Of a stretch of DNA of 59,296 bases, positions 31,631 through 43,905 are shown piece by piece. Every line of letters starts with the position of its first letter. The stretch's first letter is position 1. This stretch comes from Hypsibius dujardini (Eukaryota > Tardigrada > Eutardigrada > Parachela > Hypsibiidae). The position numbers and the translations under genes are program-made. The notes under the pieces are model-generated. The model was not told the DNA's origin and did no database searches. It worked only from the letters and a program-made list of their open reading frames with translations. The stretch spans positions 1 to 59,296 of the forward strand of contig LRSR01006518.1 in NCBI GenBank assembly GCA_001579985.1. The letters are read 5' to 3'.

Positions 31631-31679
31631 AGCAAATATTTTATGTCAAGTAAATGGATAAAGACATTATTCAGCTTTT

Positions 31680-32185
31680 ATTGTCTACCTCACTCAAAAG
31701 CATCACCTGCTAAAGTTAACGGAGGAAAACGTTTTCTGCCAATTTTACGTCATTAAAAAAGGAATAAACGTACCCAATTAAAAAAACTAAGGCAAGCAGA
31801 ACGAGTCATTTAATCAGAAATGTCAAACACCTGCAGAACGCGCGCAGAGGGACACCATTCAACACGCAAAAACCTTCATCACAACCGTAGCTGCGGCGGT
31901 ATTCTCCTTGTTTTGCAGCAGGTTCTCGTCTTTCAGCGCTGCCTTCAGCTGCTCCTGCAGTTCCGTCTAGTTACCTCCAAGTCTTTCACACGCATCTAGA
32001 GTTTGCTCTTTCCGATCTGCCTTGTTCAGCACCCTGGTAGTGTTCTTCACGTGGTTGTCATTCTGAAATATGTAGCAAGAAAAGAGAATAAAGACAAAAA
32101 TACAGGCAGACCGGCAGCAGGACAAAAAATCAGACAGACAAACGTATGGTAAACGTTGAGACAAACAAACCGGCATAGCGCATCA
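31680..32185 (-). pseudogene. Degenerate coiled-coil gene fragment
   Basis: On the minus strand NDNHVKNTTRVLNKADRKEQ and TLDACERLGGN, then an in-frame stop, then TELQEQLKAALKDENLLQNK and ENTAAATVVMK. A diverged copy lies at 33690-34140. Internal stops mark it as decayed. Confidence 0.55.
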
Positions 32186-32864
32186 GTAAGGATTTCATGT
32201 CAAGTAGATGGTTATAGAGATAAACAATGTGGCAAGCGCACATACAAGGAGGCGTAAAGACAGACATCCAAACAGATGAAAACTGGGAATTAGTTTACTA
32301 AACCGAAACCCGTCACCTCTCGTTGTTGCAAAAAATCAGAAACCGCCACATTTTTTGCCTAAATGAACTAAGGTTTAGTTACTGCGTCATAGCCTGAAAA
32401 GCTATCATTTCAACGTTCTGTTTTTTTCACGTACCTGTTTTTACCCGTTATTGAGCTTTTCCTAAACATTGATTTGAGCAGTCAAAGCCTATAAGTGCCC
32501 ATATCTAAATTACTTTAAGCCAGATGAAACCTACTGAAGCTGTATTTTAAGCTTCCTCCTTTACTGCAATACAGTTAGGCCACGGGACACAAGTAAACTG
32601 AGACGAAAATTTAGATATGGATAGAAAATCTTCTCTTTATCTGTTTTCTATATTTATTTTAAACGTATAGCTTAATTATATGTGTTTCTTTTTCTCCAAT
32701 CTTCATATCTCAAAAAACTCTTGAGCAATAAAGCAAGCGGACACGTTCCCTAACTTTCACAGTAGGGATTAGAGAACTCATGAAATCGTAAGGTTTTTGT
32801 TTCGGAACCAAAAAAATTATGCAGTGGATTTATGTTTCTTAATATTAAGGAGCAGGGAGTTTGA

Positions 32865-33005
32865 AAAAAAGGAGCGCAAATATTTCATCTTCATATCCGT
32901 CCGACTTTAAAACCAACGGCTGGGACAAAGACGTTCACCCATTGGTTTAAAATTGGATGCAGGTGTTTTTCAACGGAATGACGTCAACAAATCATTGAGC
33001 ATCAG
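32865..33005 (-). promoter_or_regulatory. Promoter module, copy 5
   Basis: Minus strand: AAACCAATGGGTGAACGTCT and CGGATATGAAGATGAAATAT; lies upstream of the decayed coiled-coil fragment at 31.7-32.2 kb. Confidence 0.45.
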
Positions 33006-33685
33006 CAAAAATTTCAATCGAGCTCGAACGTATATTTTTAATTTTTTTATCAGGATTTTGGTTTTGAATTAATTTATTACACGCGACCTGAACAAAGTTC
33101 AATTGTAAATATAATTGCAGTAAATTAATCGTTTATTGGAAATAAAATCTTTAACGTTAATGCTTTGAATACAAATAACATTTTTTTAATTTAACCAGCT
33201 TTTGTCGGTGCATGTATGGGATATTTTATTTAGATTCAAAGACGTTATTTGAGTAAAACTATAAGAAAATCCCAGCCAATTTCAGAAATACTCAAAAATA
33301 ATGAAGCCGTTATCTTGTCCGATTGTTTAAAACTGGTCTGAAGTCCTGCAAACTGAATAAAGGAATTCGGCTCAGAACTGACAGACTTAGACGCAAACAC
33401 TTCCTACGACACATTGGGTTTGTTGAATTCGGCGTTTGAAGGCTTTATCGAGGCATGGACGGTAAACATTTCGGGTAAGAGAAACTACAATAACAAGTGA
33501 TAATGATGAGTTCGCGGACAAGGTTCTCTACAATGTAATGTAGAATCTGGATGCTGAATAAATGCTGATTCTGAATACACGCGAACAATGTTCGTTTCAT
33601 GCTAGGTAACACCTATCAAAACGAATGCTGTTCCCGTATTTTCATCCAGGTTCTATAGTACGTCGCGACGAAAGAATGATCGATA
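33006..33685. other. Non-coding stretch with a microsatellite-seed element
   Basis: 33310-33420 matches the non-repetitive flank of the hexamer arrays at 51.0 and 52.5 kb (GGTCTGAAGTCCTGCAAACT, then TCGGCTCAGAACTGACAGAC) but has no expanded array. Nothing else is recognised. Confidence 0.5.
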
Positions 33686-33689
33686 TTTT

Positions 33690-34440
33690 TCAGCTTTTAT
33701 TGTTTAATTCACTCACAAGCATCACGTGCCAAAATTAACGGAGGAAAACCTTTTTGCCAATTTTACGCCATTAGAAAAGCAATAAACGTACTCAATACAA
33801 AAAGAACTAAGGCAAGCAGAACGTATCATCTAAAGAGGAATGTCAATCACCTGCAAAACGGGCACAGAAAGGCACCATTCAACATGCAAAAACCTTCTTC
33901 AGAACCGTAGCTGCGGCGGTATTCTCCTTGTTTTGCAGCAGGTATTCAACGCCGCTCTCAGCTGTTTCTTCAGTTACGTCTAGTTGACCTTCTCTTTCTC
34001 ACGCATCTGGAGTTTGCTCTTCTTCTCCTCTAGGCCTTTCACACGCAAATTCCTTCATCAAACTCCACGCAATGATGTGCTTCCGGGCCTGATCGTCCAG
34101 CACCCTGTTGGTGTCCTTCACGTGGTTTACACAAGTAAATTATTAATTTAAATTTTTCGTCTGAAAATGAACACTAGAAAATGGGTACCTTCTCTTTAAT
34201 TGTTATCCACATTTTTTTACTGAAAGCTTAGTTAAATGATGTTTTTTTTCTTCGATCATCATATTTCACTTCTGAAATTTGAAACTTATATCACCTTTCA
34301 GGTGGCGGATGACGAAGTCCTACTCTCTGATGAATCGCTGCAGTTCAGCAATCTGAGCAGCCTGTTGAGCAATCTTAATGTCTGCTGCAAATCTGCCTTC
34401 AGCCGGGCGATCTCAGCATTCTGTTTCAAGTTTTAATTCT
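33690..34440 (-). pseudogene. Degenerate coiled-coil gene fragments
   Basis: 33890-34130 (minus) reads HVKDTNRVLDDQARKHIIAW and LLQNKENTAAATVLKK with stops; 34295-34430 reads LKQNAEIARLKADLQQ and, one frame over, IKIAQQAAQIAELQRFIRE*. Frameshifts separate the pieces. It is the paralogue of 31680-32185. Confidence 0.55.
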
Positions 34441-34840
34441 CGGTCGATCTGGTACAGTCAAAATGGACAACCAACTTGACAATAACTCATTTAAATGCTC
34501 GATATGCCTTGGATGCACTGCCGATAGAAACGGATAAAGATTAACCCTTTGTGTTCGTTTATACCATACCACGTGCATTCGAAATTGGTTGGGGGTATTT
34601 ATCAATTTCGTGTATAAATTGTGTTTCATGAATAGTTCTGAAAGAATATTGAAATTCGAGTAAAAAAAATCCTATTCTTAATTTCACTCAGTTCAAAATT
34701 ATCGTTAAAATTTCGTTTTCTTAAATTCTTGATTTCTCAGTCTCTTCTTAGTTTCTCCCTAATTTCTAAATTTCTTTTTGATTTCTTGATTTCGCTCAGT
34801 TTAAAATTGTTATTGAAATTATTTACGATTCGCAAACAGG
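34441..34840. other. A/T-rich stretch, no gene
   Basis: Repeats of TTTCTTAATTTCTTGATTTC-like units near 34710-34790. Confidence 0.5.
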
Positions 34841-34841
34841 A

Positions 34842-34979
34842 ATAAACTGCCCTGAATGGAAGCAGTTCATTCATCCCTTGGACTTGAGACCGGCCTTTGG
34901 GTTTCGTTCCGACAACATTGCTGACCCCGAATTCCTGGCAGTTCCGAAACCTCCCAAAACTTCCGGAAATTTACAGTTA
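34842..34979 (+). pseudogene. Isolated exon-like segment
   Basis: After the acceptor-like TTCGCAAACAG the frame reads GINCPEWKQFIHPLDLRPAF and GFRSDNIADPEFLAVPKP, ending PKTSGNLQ before a TTAAGA (no GT) junction. It looks like real protein sequence, but the donor is lost and no partner exon is clear. 35120-35400 may be a further decayed part of the same gene (LQWRLLEGSLRRFTQRENEW). Family not recognised. Confidence 0.4.
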
Positions 34980-36590
34980 AGAAAATCATTATTCATCACT
35001 ATTTTCGTTAGGGGAACCGAGGATTACAAGTAAGAGTGATTTCTATGCGAAAAACTTGGATTGACTAAATGATTGATTGGTTCATTGGTTGGTTGTTTGA
35101 TTGGTTGATTGTTCATTTCAAGGTGCAATGGATGGACTACAGCAAGAAATCTGACACGAGGGAAAGTGCGAGGCACTGTAACAAATGCAGGTATTGCAAT
35201 GGCGCCTACTGGAAGGCTCGCTGAGACGGTTCACGCAACGGGAGAATGAATGGGAAGCTGAAAAAAGAGAAACAACCGCTTTCCCAGATCACCGAGCTGC
35301 GCACCCAGATCGGCTCAATATGATCAAAAACCTCAACTTTCAAAAACTTTATGCAACGTTCGCACAGTACCTGCGTAACTATAAGTACATGTAGTTTGTT
35401 CCTTGTCGTACAGTTTAAGAAAAGAAGTCAAAACAAGCCTTCTGTCGAGCTCGTTGCGCCGCCAATATCCTGCAGGAAAAAGTGATATATGACAACGAAG
35501 CTTTCACTCAATTGATCGATTGATTCAGTTTGTTTATTTTGGCCATATATAAAGCAGCTTGCTCATTATAGTTTTTCCGCCAAGAGTGTCTTAAACTCAG
35601 ATGCCTCGAACTTTGCCAGCCAAAACTGTGGCTTTATGTGTATTTGATGATGCTGTAGTCGTATCGTCAAAAATACTGCATACAAATGCAAACTAGGATT
35701 TGTCAGCTAACACCACAAATGTCGCAATGCATACTGTAATTTCTTCTTAATTTGCATCTACTGTACTTTGGTTAATCCACAATAATACAACATCAAATAG
35801 TCTTCCAGATAACACTTGTATTTTTTTTCTGTCTGGATCTGCATTATTTACATCCATTATATTACACCGTGGGAGGAAGGGCCCGATGACGCCGCGCAGG
35901 CGCTGCACGAGGCTGCTAATCCGTGTCAAAGGCGTCAAAATCTTCGGCCGAGGTAGAAAGATTGGGAAGGAAAAAGGTGAAAAGGGCCCACAGTTTGTGG
36001 ATGTTGTTATGCAGGGGTGTGCCGGTAAAAAGGACCGGTTGGTGCAGCAAATATTTCGGTCGAATTCATCTTGTGATCACGTGTGAATTTATATAGTATT
36101 ACAGTAGAAAAGCAGTAGAATAATACTATTTACCTTGGTTAGTTAGGAAAAATAAACAAAACACAATATCTCAAAACAAAAAAGGTAGTGGAAATATGGT
36201 GAACAAGTGTGAAAATATCACAAACACGGTCGCGAAAATTGCAAAAACTTAAAACGTGACGAGTTCAATTTCGAAGTAAGATTGATTGATTCACTGATTT
36301 ATGGCAAATAAAATGAAACGAAACAAACCCGATAAAATGAAAGTCATTTTTCTTCTACAACAACTCCACGACAGATGCTATTTTATCTTCGCAAAATTGT
36401 CCGTCCGTTTATCTGTCCGCCTGTTTGTTTTCTATCCGTCTTTTGTCGTATATTGTCGAACAGATGGTCCAACAACGGGCAACGACTGACGGATAGCAGA
36501 TGAACGAATGGTAGACGGAAGACTTACGAACGAGACAGACGAGAAGAGACGGACAGACATGTAGAAGAACCATTATGCTAACAAACCGAC
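34980..36590. other. Mostly non-coding; weak decayed exon at 35120-35400
   Basis: Apart from the charged helical frame at 35185-35394 I see no gene. The 36175-36300 stretch is a diverged copy of the region before the CAF1-like gene (CACAAACACGGTCGCGAAAATTG against 9735-9830). Confidence 0.4.
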
Positions 36591-36599
36591 GGAGTGTCA

Positions 36600-37215
36600 G
36601 ATGATGTAAAACCAAACAGTCAAACGGCAGACAACCCAGCAGACAAACAAACAAACAAACAGTCACACAGAAAATCAATGGTAGACCGGCACAAAAACAA
36701 AAAGCTAGCAGGTTGGCAGACATAAAAACAAAGATACTCACAGAGTGCGGCGTGAGAAGGGGCGAGTGAAACCATGAGATAGAAATTTGACAGACAACGA
36801 GTTGAAATGAAGACCGACTGTCAAACGGCAGACAAACCAGCAGACAAACAGACAGATAAACAAACAAACAAACAGACTGACAGAGAGTAACAGGCATTTA
36901 GCAGTCAAACTTACACACAAACAGACAAACAGGCAGACCGGCAAACAAATAGACCGTCAAAAAATACAAACCAGCAAACAAACAAGCAAACAAACAGACA
37001 AACACTCAGACAGACAGACAGACAAACAGATTCACAGGCAGGCAGGCAGGCATGCAGAATTACACAAGCAGACAGATACACAGATAGCCAAACAAACAAA
37101 CAGACAAACAGACAGTCATAACAGAGAACAACAAGCAGACCGGCAGACAGAAAAAAAGACAAAAATATGCAGACTGGCAGATAAACAAACAGATAAACAA
37201 ATAGACAACGGACGA
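36600..37215. repeat. Old, degenerate ACAAACAG/AGAC array
   Basis: Long AGAC/AAAC-derived stretch with many substitutions, open in several frames on the minus strand (Cys/Leu/Val-rich). A second old array is at 44100-44310. Confidence 0.85.
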
Positions 37216-38029
37216 CGGATGGGCGAACGACGGATCGGCAACAGACGGACACACAACGACGTTGTACTCCGTTCATTGGCATTTGCTGCCAACTTAAGCT
37301 TCTCATTGGCTGCGAGTTTTAACGGCCGGAAACACCAGCAGCCCTCTCATTGGCTGAAAAGGGTTGAGCTTTTGTCTGCGACTTTGTCTATGCCTATGGC
37401 TTTGTTTTTGTTTCTGTTTCTGTTTGTGACTGTGAATGTATCTGTTTCTGGGTTTTTGTTTCTGTTTGTGACTGTGCCTCTGTCTGCGTTTCTGTTGCAA
37501 AATATTGCTCAATAGTTGATCAATCAATAATTGATTGATTGACTGTCACGCTGTTTTAAAAGTGTTTTTATTTTTTGCAATTTACAGACGCTCACGAATT
37601 TTCCTGTACGAAAAACAACAATTAGAAAACAAGACACAGACCCAGACATAGTTTATATACAGACGAATATACAGACAAAAATAGATTTTTAATCGTAAAA
37701 TAGGGAAACTTAATTTCAGTGATCTAGTTTACGATTAAAATATTATACGAGTAAATGTCATTAAATACAATAAAGTACGATTAAATACCATGTAATGCGA
37801 ATACGAAATACGATTAACATATCGGCGGCTCACTGCCATCTGACTGACTTACCTTTTACTGAAGGAAGTAGAGGAAGATTTTTCGGAAAGAATCGGATGG
37901 AAACCCTGAAAATAAAACGCGGAAAAACGGCAGAGGACGAGAGGAAGTTGTGAAAGCGCAAAATAAAAACCGAATTGTGTCTCAACTGGTTGCAATCTGC
38001 AATCTGCCTAGATACCGAGGAAATGAATG

Positions 38030-38165
38030 AAAAGAAAGAAGGTGGGGCACTTTTCATCTGCATGTGCATCCACCTTGAATCCCAACGGCTGGGGTGAAGC
38101 TCTTCCTTCATTAGTTTAAGCTTCAACGCGTGTCTCTTTGACTCCGTGACGTCCACGAAACTTCA
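38030..38165 (-). promoter_or_regulatory. Promoter module, copy 6 (CCAAT decayed)
   Basis: Minus strand GGATGCACATGCAGATG, GTGCCCCACC, CCTCGGTATCTAGGCAGATT; the CCAAT position reads CTAAT. A donor-like AAAAG-GTAAGT at 37858-37850 follows about 170 nt downstream, so a 5' non-coding exon is possible. Confidence 0.4.
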
Positions 38166-38552
38166 ACTTATACTAACTATTGTTCCCTGACAACTAGACA
38201 ATGCGCGATTCAATCGGGAGTCGCCGGAACGATCAAACTAAAAAGCGAAAGCCGACTTTGGTGGTGAGCAGTCGCGTTTTCTGCTTCGAGTCATATGCTT
38301 TATCAAATCTTGCAACAACGAATCGATGCACGAACGGATGCAATTGCCGCACCGTCGCAGAATAAAAACGCAAGAGCAGCCAGACAAAACAAGAGACAAA
38401 CATTGCTCTCAAACAGACAAACCGTCGACAAACAAACAGACAAACAAACTGACAAAGCAATCCATAGAAACACGCAATTCACAAGACTACCCAATTACTG
38501 TACGACTATCTGGCTGGCTGTCTGTCTGATTCGGATTCGGACGGAAACACAC

Positions 38553-39000
38553 CTGAATGGTTAGAGTGTTGATTTTGACCTGCTGGGCAACCCACACACA
38601 GCTCGACGTTTCAGTTTCCTGCTTTTCTATTTTCTGCAGCACCATGCCCATCTGCCGTTCCAGCTTGTCAATCCTCTCATCTTGCTTCTTGATTTTTTCA
38701 TCCTGCTTCTTGATCTTGGCGTCCCGTTTATTGATCTGCCACAATACACAATATGGACATAAATTTGGACTAGACAGATGCTCTCACTTTTTTTCAAAAT
38801 CTCGAAAACAAAAATGCGACAATGTAGTGACAATTACACATTCAAGTAAACTAAACTGTATCACAACTAACATTTCTTATTTATCGTTTCGGAACCACCA
38901 TTATCAAAAACGTTCTCGATTGGTGACATGATTCATCACCGCGCGTACTTCCGAACCCATTAGCTGCGTCGATAAAGCCACCTCCACGTACATTTTCAGT
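38553..39000 (-). pseudogene. Coiled-coil gene, copy C remnants
   Basis: The 183-nt exon at 38735-38553 is open and keeps its splice sites (KRDAKIKKQDEKIKKQDERI and on). Upstream, 38990-38925 preserves VEVALSTQLMGSEVRAVMNH, but its donor is destroyed (GAACGT for GTAAGT). The other exons are missing. Confidence 0.7.
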
Positions 39001-39819
39001 AACAAAAATTTTAAGTTTTCGGAGTAACCACAATAAAACTATGAGATTTACAGTAGTTGAAAGCGTTGTTTTAATTTTTTTTTATGGTCGTCTAACTTTC
39101 GGTTTACATTTTTTTGAGGGACGAAAAAAGCTTTAAACTGTAAAACAATTAAATAAAAGATCTTTATTTCAGTTTTATATTATATTTTAATTAGTTTAGG
39201 TTTATGATTTATAATCGCAATATTAAAAACAAGCAAGAGTGCCCCACAAAGAGTACACAATGACAAAAGTCTATCTGCCTGTTTGTTTGTCTGTTTGTTT
39301 CTCTGTGTGTCTCTCTGTCTGCTTGTTTGTCTATCTGTGTTTCTTCAAGGATTAATGTCAAACTGTAAAACGCCAGTGTAAAATTCGCTTCATTACTCGA
39401 TAAAAAGAACTGTTATAATGTAACTTAGTCTAGAAACTACACACTTAAAAGAAACTGAACAACAATTAAAATTCGTACGCTCGAGCTTGATATACTGTAC
39501 TGTCTCGATTATTAGGTGCTGCGTTTTAGATCCACCCGTACATTAGTCGCTTCGCTCCGAAGTCTAATCAAGTATAAAATATAATATAAGATACTATGGG
39601 GTTTACTAAATCTTAAAATAAGCTGTACTAGTGAAATTTAAAGCTGAATTGTTATCGACTTCAAGGTTGTAGAAGTTAAACCTCATCAAAACACAACATA
39701 TTAAGATTTTAGCAAAATCTTAAAGCATTTTCTTCTGGTAAAAAAAAAGTGCAGGGAAAAAAGTTACGAAAGAGACAAATGACAATGCGCTTCGCAAATC
39801 GAACTGCCTTTTATTGCGT

Positions 39820-39905
39820 TGTTTCAGCGTTGGCTGGTCTGCCTTGTTACCTAGTGAAGGAACGAAAGGAAGGGTGGTGCACATTTTTAGTTTGCATATC
39901 AGCCA
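39820..39905 (-). promoter_or_regulatory. Promoter module, copy 7 (truncated)
   Basis: Retains GATATGCAAACTAA, CCACCC and TAGGTAACAAGGCAGACCAG, then CGCTGAAACAACGCAATAAA; the CCAAT side is lost. Positioned upstream of coiled-coil copy C. Confidence 0.4.
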
Positions 39906-40058
39906 TCTAACTATTTTCTATTTAAAACCATCAATCTTTGCTTTGAGAACTAACAAATTTATCTCAAATTAAATTTTGAATGGTAACAAATAAGACTTTT
40001 TTAGACGAATTTTTTTTTATTCTATTTATATCAAATTTATTTCTTTCCGTTTTGCCGA

Positions 40059-40171
40059 CTACACGGAAGACATTTTGGTGTCCTTCTGTTTGACCCGGTA
40101 GCAGGCGGTCATCACGGCCTGGTCGTAAACATTAGGTTGATGCGTGTCGATGCCGCTACGACGGAAACGCT
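40059..40171 (-). CDS. 3'-terminal exon of an unidentified gene (intact copy)
   Basis: An acceptor TTTGTTTAG at 40172 is followed by RFRRSGIDTHQPNVYDQAVM and TACYRVKQKDTKMSSV, then TAG. Two leading bases set phase. The sequence looks functional. The duplicate at 43461-43572 has lost one base, and a further decayed copy sits on the plus strand near 45733. No upstream exon is recognised. Confidence 0.5.
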
Positions 40172-40204
40172 CTAAACAAACAAAAAATACACCATAAACA
40201 TATG

Positions 40205-40350
40205 TACACAAGTGGCAAACTTTGCGCTGACCGAATTAGGGATTTTAACTCGGGGCTGTGTACAAAATACAACAGACGTCCGTCAAACGAGTGCAATGGC
40301 TTAACTCAGTTAGCGCATTTTTGCTACGTGTGTAAATATTCCGAGTACAC
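40205..40350. mobile_element. Hairpin element, TIR ACACAAGTGGCAAACTTTGCGC
   Basis: The left arm GTGGCAAACTTTGCGCTGAC is mirrored by GTTAGCGCATTTTTGCTACG. Same family as 16955 and 43605. Confidence 0.65.
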
Positions 40351-41074
40351 TGTAATATTTTAATACATTGTATACATATCTGATAAAACATAATAAAATA
40401 TAACGGAGTGGCTATTTTACCCCCCTTTTTGGGGCCCAATTATGCCCCTGCTGTTTTACCCCTACCTGTATCATCAAGCACATCTGCTATTTTATCCTTC
40501 CCGTCCGTTCGAGATCTATCTGCCGTTCAGAGAATAACAGACAGACTTCAAATGATGTTCAAATGATTGATTGATTGACTGTCACGCTGTTTTGGAAGAA
40601 TTTTTATTTTTGGCAATTTACAGACGCTCACGAATTTTCCTGTACGAAAAACAACATATAGAAAACAAGACACAGACCCAGACATAATATATATACAGAC
40701 GAATAGACAGACACAGAATGATTTTTAATCGTAAATTAGGGAATCTTAATTTTAGTGATCTAGTTTACGATTAAATTATTATACGAGTCAATGCCATTAA
40801 ATACAATAAAGTACGATTAAATACGATGTAATGCGATTACGAAATACGATTAGAATACGATTAACATATCGGCGGTTCATTGCCATCTGACTGATTTACC
40901 TTTTACTGAAGGAAGTGGAGGACTAAAGATTTTTCGGAAAGAATCGGATGAAAACGCTGAGAATGAAATGCGGAAAAACGGCAGAGGACGAGAGGAAGTT
41001 GTGAAAGCGCAAAATAAAAACCGAATTGTGTCTCAACTGGTTGCAATCTGCAATCTGCCTAGATACCGAGGAAA

Positions 41075-41210
41075 TGAATGAAAAGAAAGAAGGTGGGGCA
41101 CTTTTCATCTGCATGTGCATCCACCTTGATCCCAACGGCTGGGGTGAAGCTCTTCCTTCATTAGTTTAAGCTTCAACGCGTGTCTCTTTGACTCCGTGAC
41201 GTCCACGAAA
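41075..41210 (-). promoter_or_regulatory. Promoter module, copy 8 (CCAAT decayed)
   Basis: Near-identical to the module at 38030 by segmental duplication. Confidence 0.4.
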
Positions 41211-41583
41211 CTTCAACTTATACTAACTATTGTTCCCTGGAAACTAGACAATGCGTGATTCAATCGGGAGTCGCCGGAACGATCAAACTAAAAAGCGAAA
41301 GCCGACTTTGGTGGTTAGCAGTCGCGTTGTCTGTTGCGAGTCATATGCGTTTTCGTATCTTGCAACAACGAATCGATGCACGAAAGAATGCAATTGCTTC
41401 ACCGTCGCAGAATAAAAACCCAAAAGCAGAAAGACAAAACAAAAGACAAACATTGCTTTCAAGCAGACAAACAAACTGACAAAGCGAACCATAAAAACAT
41501 GCAATTCACAAGACCACCCAATTACTGTACGACTATCTGGCTGTCTGGCTGTCTGTCTGATTCGGAATCGGACGGAAACACAC

Positions 41584-42345
41584 CTGAATAGTTAGGGTGT
41601 CGATTTTGACTTGTTGAGCAACGCACACACGCCGCAGCTCGACATTTCAGCTTCCTTTGTTTCTATCTTCTGCAACACCATGCCCATCTGCCGTTCCAGC
41701 TTGTCGATCCTCTCATTCTGCTTCTTGATCCTTTCATCCTGCTTCTTGATCTTGGCGTCCCGTTTTATGATCTGCCGAAGGACACAAATTTGGAATGGAC
41801 ACATGCTCTCACTTTTTTCCAAAACCTTGAAAACAAGAATGCGACAATGTAGTGACAACTACACATTCAAGTACACTAAACTGTATCACAACTTACATTT
41901 CATATTTATCGTTTCGGAACCACCATTTACTACCATCACCACCACCATTGATTGGTGAAATGATTCATCACCGCGCGTTCTTACGAACCCATTAGCTGCG
42001 TCGATAAAGCCACCTCCACGTACATTTTCAATAACAAAAATTTTAGTTTTTCGGAGAAACCGCAATAAAACTATGAGATTTACAGTAGTTAAAAGCGTTG
42101 TTTAATTTTTTTTATGGTCGTCTAACTTTCGGTTTACTTTTTTTTGAGGGACGAAAAAAGCTTAAACTATAAAACAATTTAATAACAGATCAGTTTTCAG
42201 TTTTATTTTATATTTTAATTAGTTTAGGTTTATGATTTATAATCGCATTATTAAAAACAAGCAAGAGTGCCCCTTACCGAGCATTGCATAAAGGTAGTAG
42301 TCGGCTTGGTAATCGCCGGCACCGTCCGATCAAATTGACCACCCA
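41584..42345 (-). pseudogene. Coiled-coil gene, copy D remnants
   Basis: Exon 41771-41584 is 188 nt (frame lost near GVCALLNKS). 42005-41945 keeps VEVALSTQLMGS, then a stop, then ERAVMNH with no donor. 42340-42275 is a broken first exon (frame DGAGDYQADYYLYAML with an intact GTAAG, but its ATG is out of frame). Confidence 0.75.
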
Positions 42346-43199
42346 TGTACTGCAAAACGCAACGGCAGTTTTTTTCCATCGCTTGCCGTTGCCTGTCAGT
42401 CAAGTACAACACCATAAAATTACATTATTTAAGAAACTGAAAAACCTGACGGGTTAGACTTTTAAATGATCGAGAACTACACAATGACAAAAGTCTATCT
42501 GCCTGTTTGTCTGTCTGTTTGTTTCTCTGTGTGTCTGTTTGTCTGCCTGCTTGTCTATCTGTATTTCTTCAAGGATTAATGTCAAACTGTAAAACGCCAA
42601 TGTAAAATTCGCTTCATTATTCGATAAACGGAACTTTTATATTGTAACTTAGTTTAGAAACTACACACATAAAAGAAACTGAACAATAAAGATCTTAGAA
42701 ATTTAAATTTTAGAATGAAAAAGGTCCAGAATTTAAAATTTGAACGCTCGAGCTTGATATACTGTACTGTCTCAATTATTTGGTGCTGCGTTTTAGATCC
42801 ACCCGTACATTAGTCTCTTCGCTCCGAGGTCCAATCAAGTATAAAATATAATATAAGATACTAAGGTGTTTACTAAATCTTAAAATAAGCTGTACTAGTG
42901 ATATTTAAAGCTGAATTGTTATCGACTTCAAGATTGTAGAAGTTAAACCTCATCAAAACACAACATATTAGGATTTTAGCAAAACCTTAAAGCACTTTCT
43001 TCTGGTAAAGTTTGAAACCAATTTTTATCAGCTTCCAAAAAATACTGAATACTTACATTTTTACTCGCTCGAAATCAAAGCGGAAGAGAGAGGAAGAAAA
43101 CATTGTGAAAAGTATAAACCTCTGGAAAAACGGCTGAGAACGAGAGTGAAATGCAGGGAAAAAAGTTGCGAAAGAAACAAATGACAATGCGCTTCGCAA

Positions 43200-43300
43200 A
43201 TCGAACTGCTTTTATTGCGTTGCATTAGCGTTGGCTGGTCTGCTTTGTTACCTAGGGAAAGAACGGAAGGAAGGGTGGGGCACATTTTTAATTTGCATAT
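43200..43300 (-). promoter_or_regulatory. Promoter module, copy 9 (truncated)
   Basis: Minus strand GATATGCAAATTAAAAATGT, GCCCCACCC, TAGGTAACAAAGCAGACCAG, AACGCTAATGCAACGCAATA; upstream of copy D. Confidence 0.45.
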
Positions 43301-43460
43301 CAACCATCTAACTATCTTCCATTTAAAACTATCAATCTTTGTTTTGAGAACTAACAAATTTATCTCATATTAAATCTTGAATGGTAACAAATGTGACTTG
43401 TTTTCTAAATTTATATTTCATTTATATTTATATTAAATTTATTTCCTTCCGTTTTGCCGA

Positions 43461-43572
43461 CTACACGGACGCCATTTTGGTGTCCTTCTGTTTGATCCGG
43501 TAGCAGGCGGTCATCACGGCCTGGTCGTAAAATTAGGGTGATGCGTGTCGATGCCGCTACGACGGAAATGCT
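43461..43572 (-). pseudogene. Frameshifted duplicate of the 40.1-kb terminal exon
   Basis: 112 nt instead of 113; one base is missing after CACCCTAAT, which breaks the frame. The rest is nearly identical. Confidence 0.8.
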
Positions 43573-43604
43573 CTAAACAAACAAAAAATACACCATAAAC
43601 ATAT

Positions 43605-43745
43605 GTACACAAGTGGCAAACTTTGCGCTGATCGAATAAGAGATTTTATTTCGGGGCTCTGTACAAAATACAACAGAAGTCCGTCAAACGAGTACAATGG
43701 CTTAACTCAGTTGGCGCAAAATGTTTGCTACGTGTGTACATATTC
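43605..43745. mobile_element. Hairpin element, TIR GTGGCAAACTTTGCGCTGA
   Basis: Copy D counterpart of the element at 40205. Confidence 0.65.
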
Positions 43746-43905
43746 CGAGTACGCTGTATATTTTAATACATTGTATTCATATCTAATATAACATAATAAA
43801 ATATAACAGAGTGGCTATTTTATTCCCCTTTTTGGGGCCCAATAACGCCCCTGCTGTTTAACCCCTACCTGTACACATCATCAAGCACATCTGCTATTTA
43901 ATCCT

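Larger units (their letters stand above)
37535..40500. repeat. Tandem 3-kb segmental duplication, copy C
   Basis: Matches 40565-43905 almost throughout (GATTGATTGACTGTCACGCT at 37535 and 40571; GATCTAGTTTACGATTAAA; the coiled-coil exon; the terminal exon at 40.1/43.5 kb). The two copies differ by short indels and by one block of about 300 nt around 42270-42480 present only in copy D. Confidence 0.85.
40565..43905. repeat. Tandem 3-kb segmental duplication, copy D
   Basis: Counterpart of copy C. It adds a first-exon remnant of the coiled-coil gene at 42270-42345. Confidence 0.85.

Noticed and set aside
36600-37215. Possible CRISPR-like spaced repeat array
   Set aside because: Units are short, irregular derivatives of AGAC with no constant spacer length; the DNA is metazoan.
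36409-37306. Cys-rich minus-strand frames resembling membrane or secreted proteins
   Set aside because: They are translations of the old ACAAACAG array with no splice-site or family support.
37830-38156. 108-codon minus-strand frame as a gene
   Set aside because: It lies over the promoter-like module and its downstream untranslated stretch; the near-identical duplicate at 40.9-41.1 kb does not keep the same frame.
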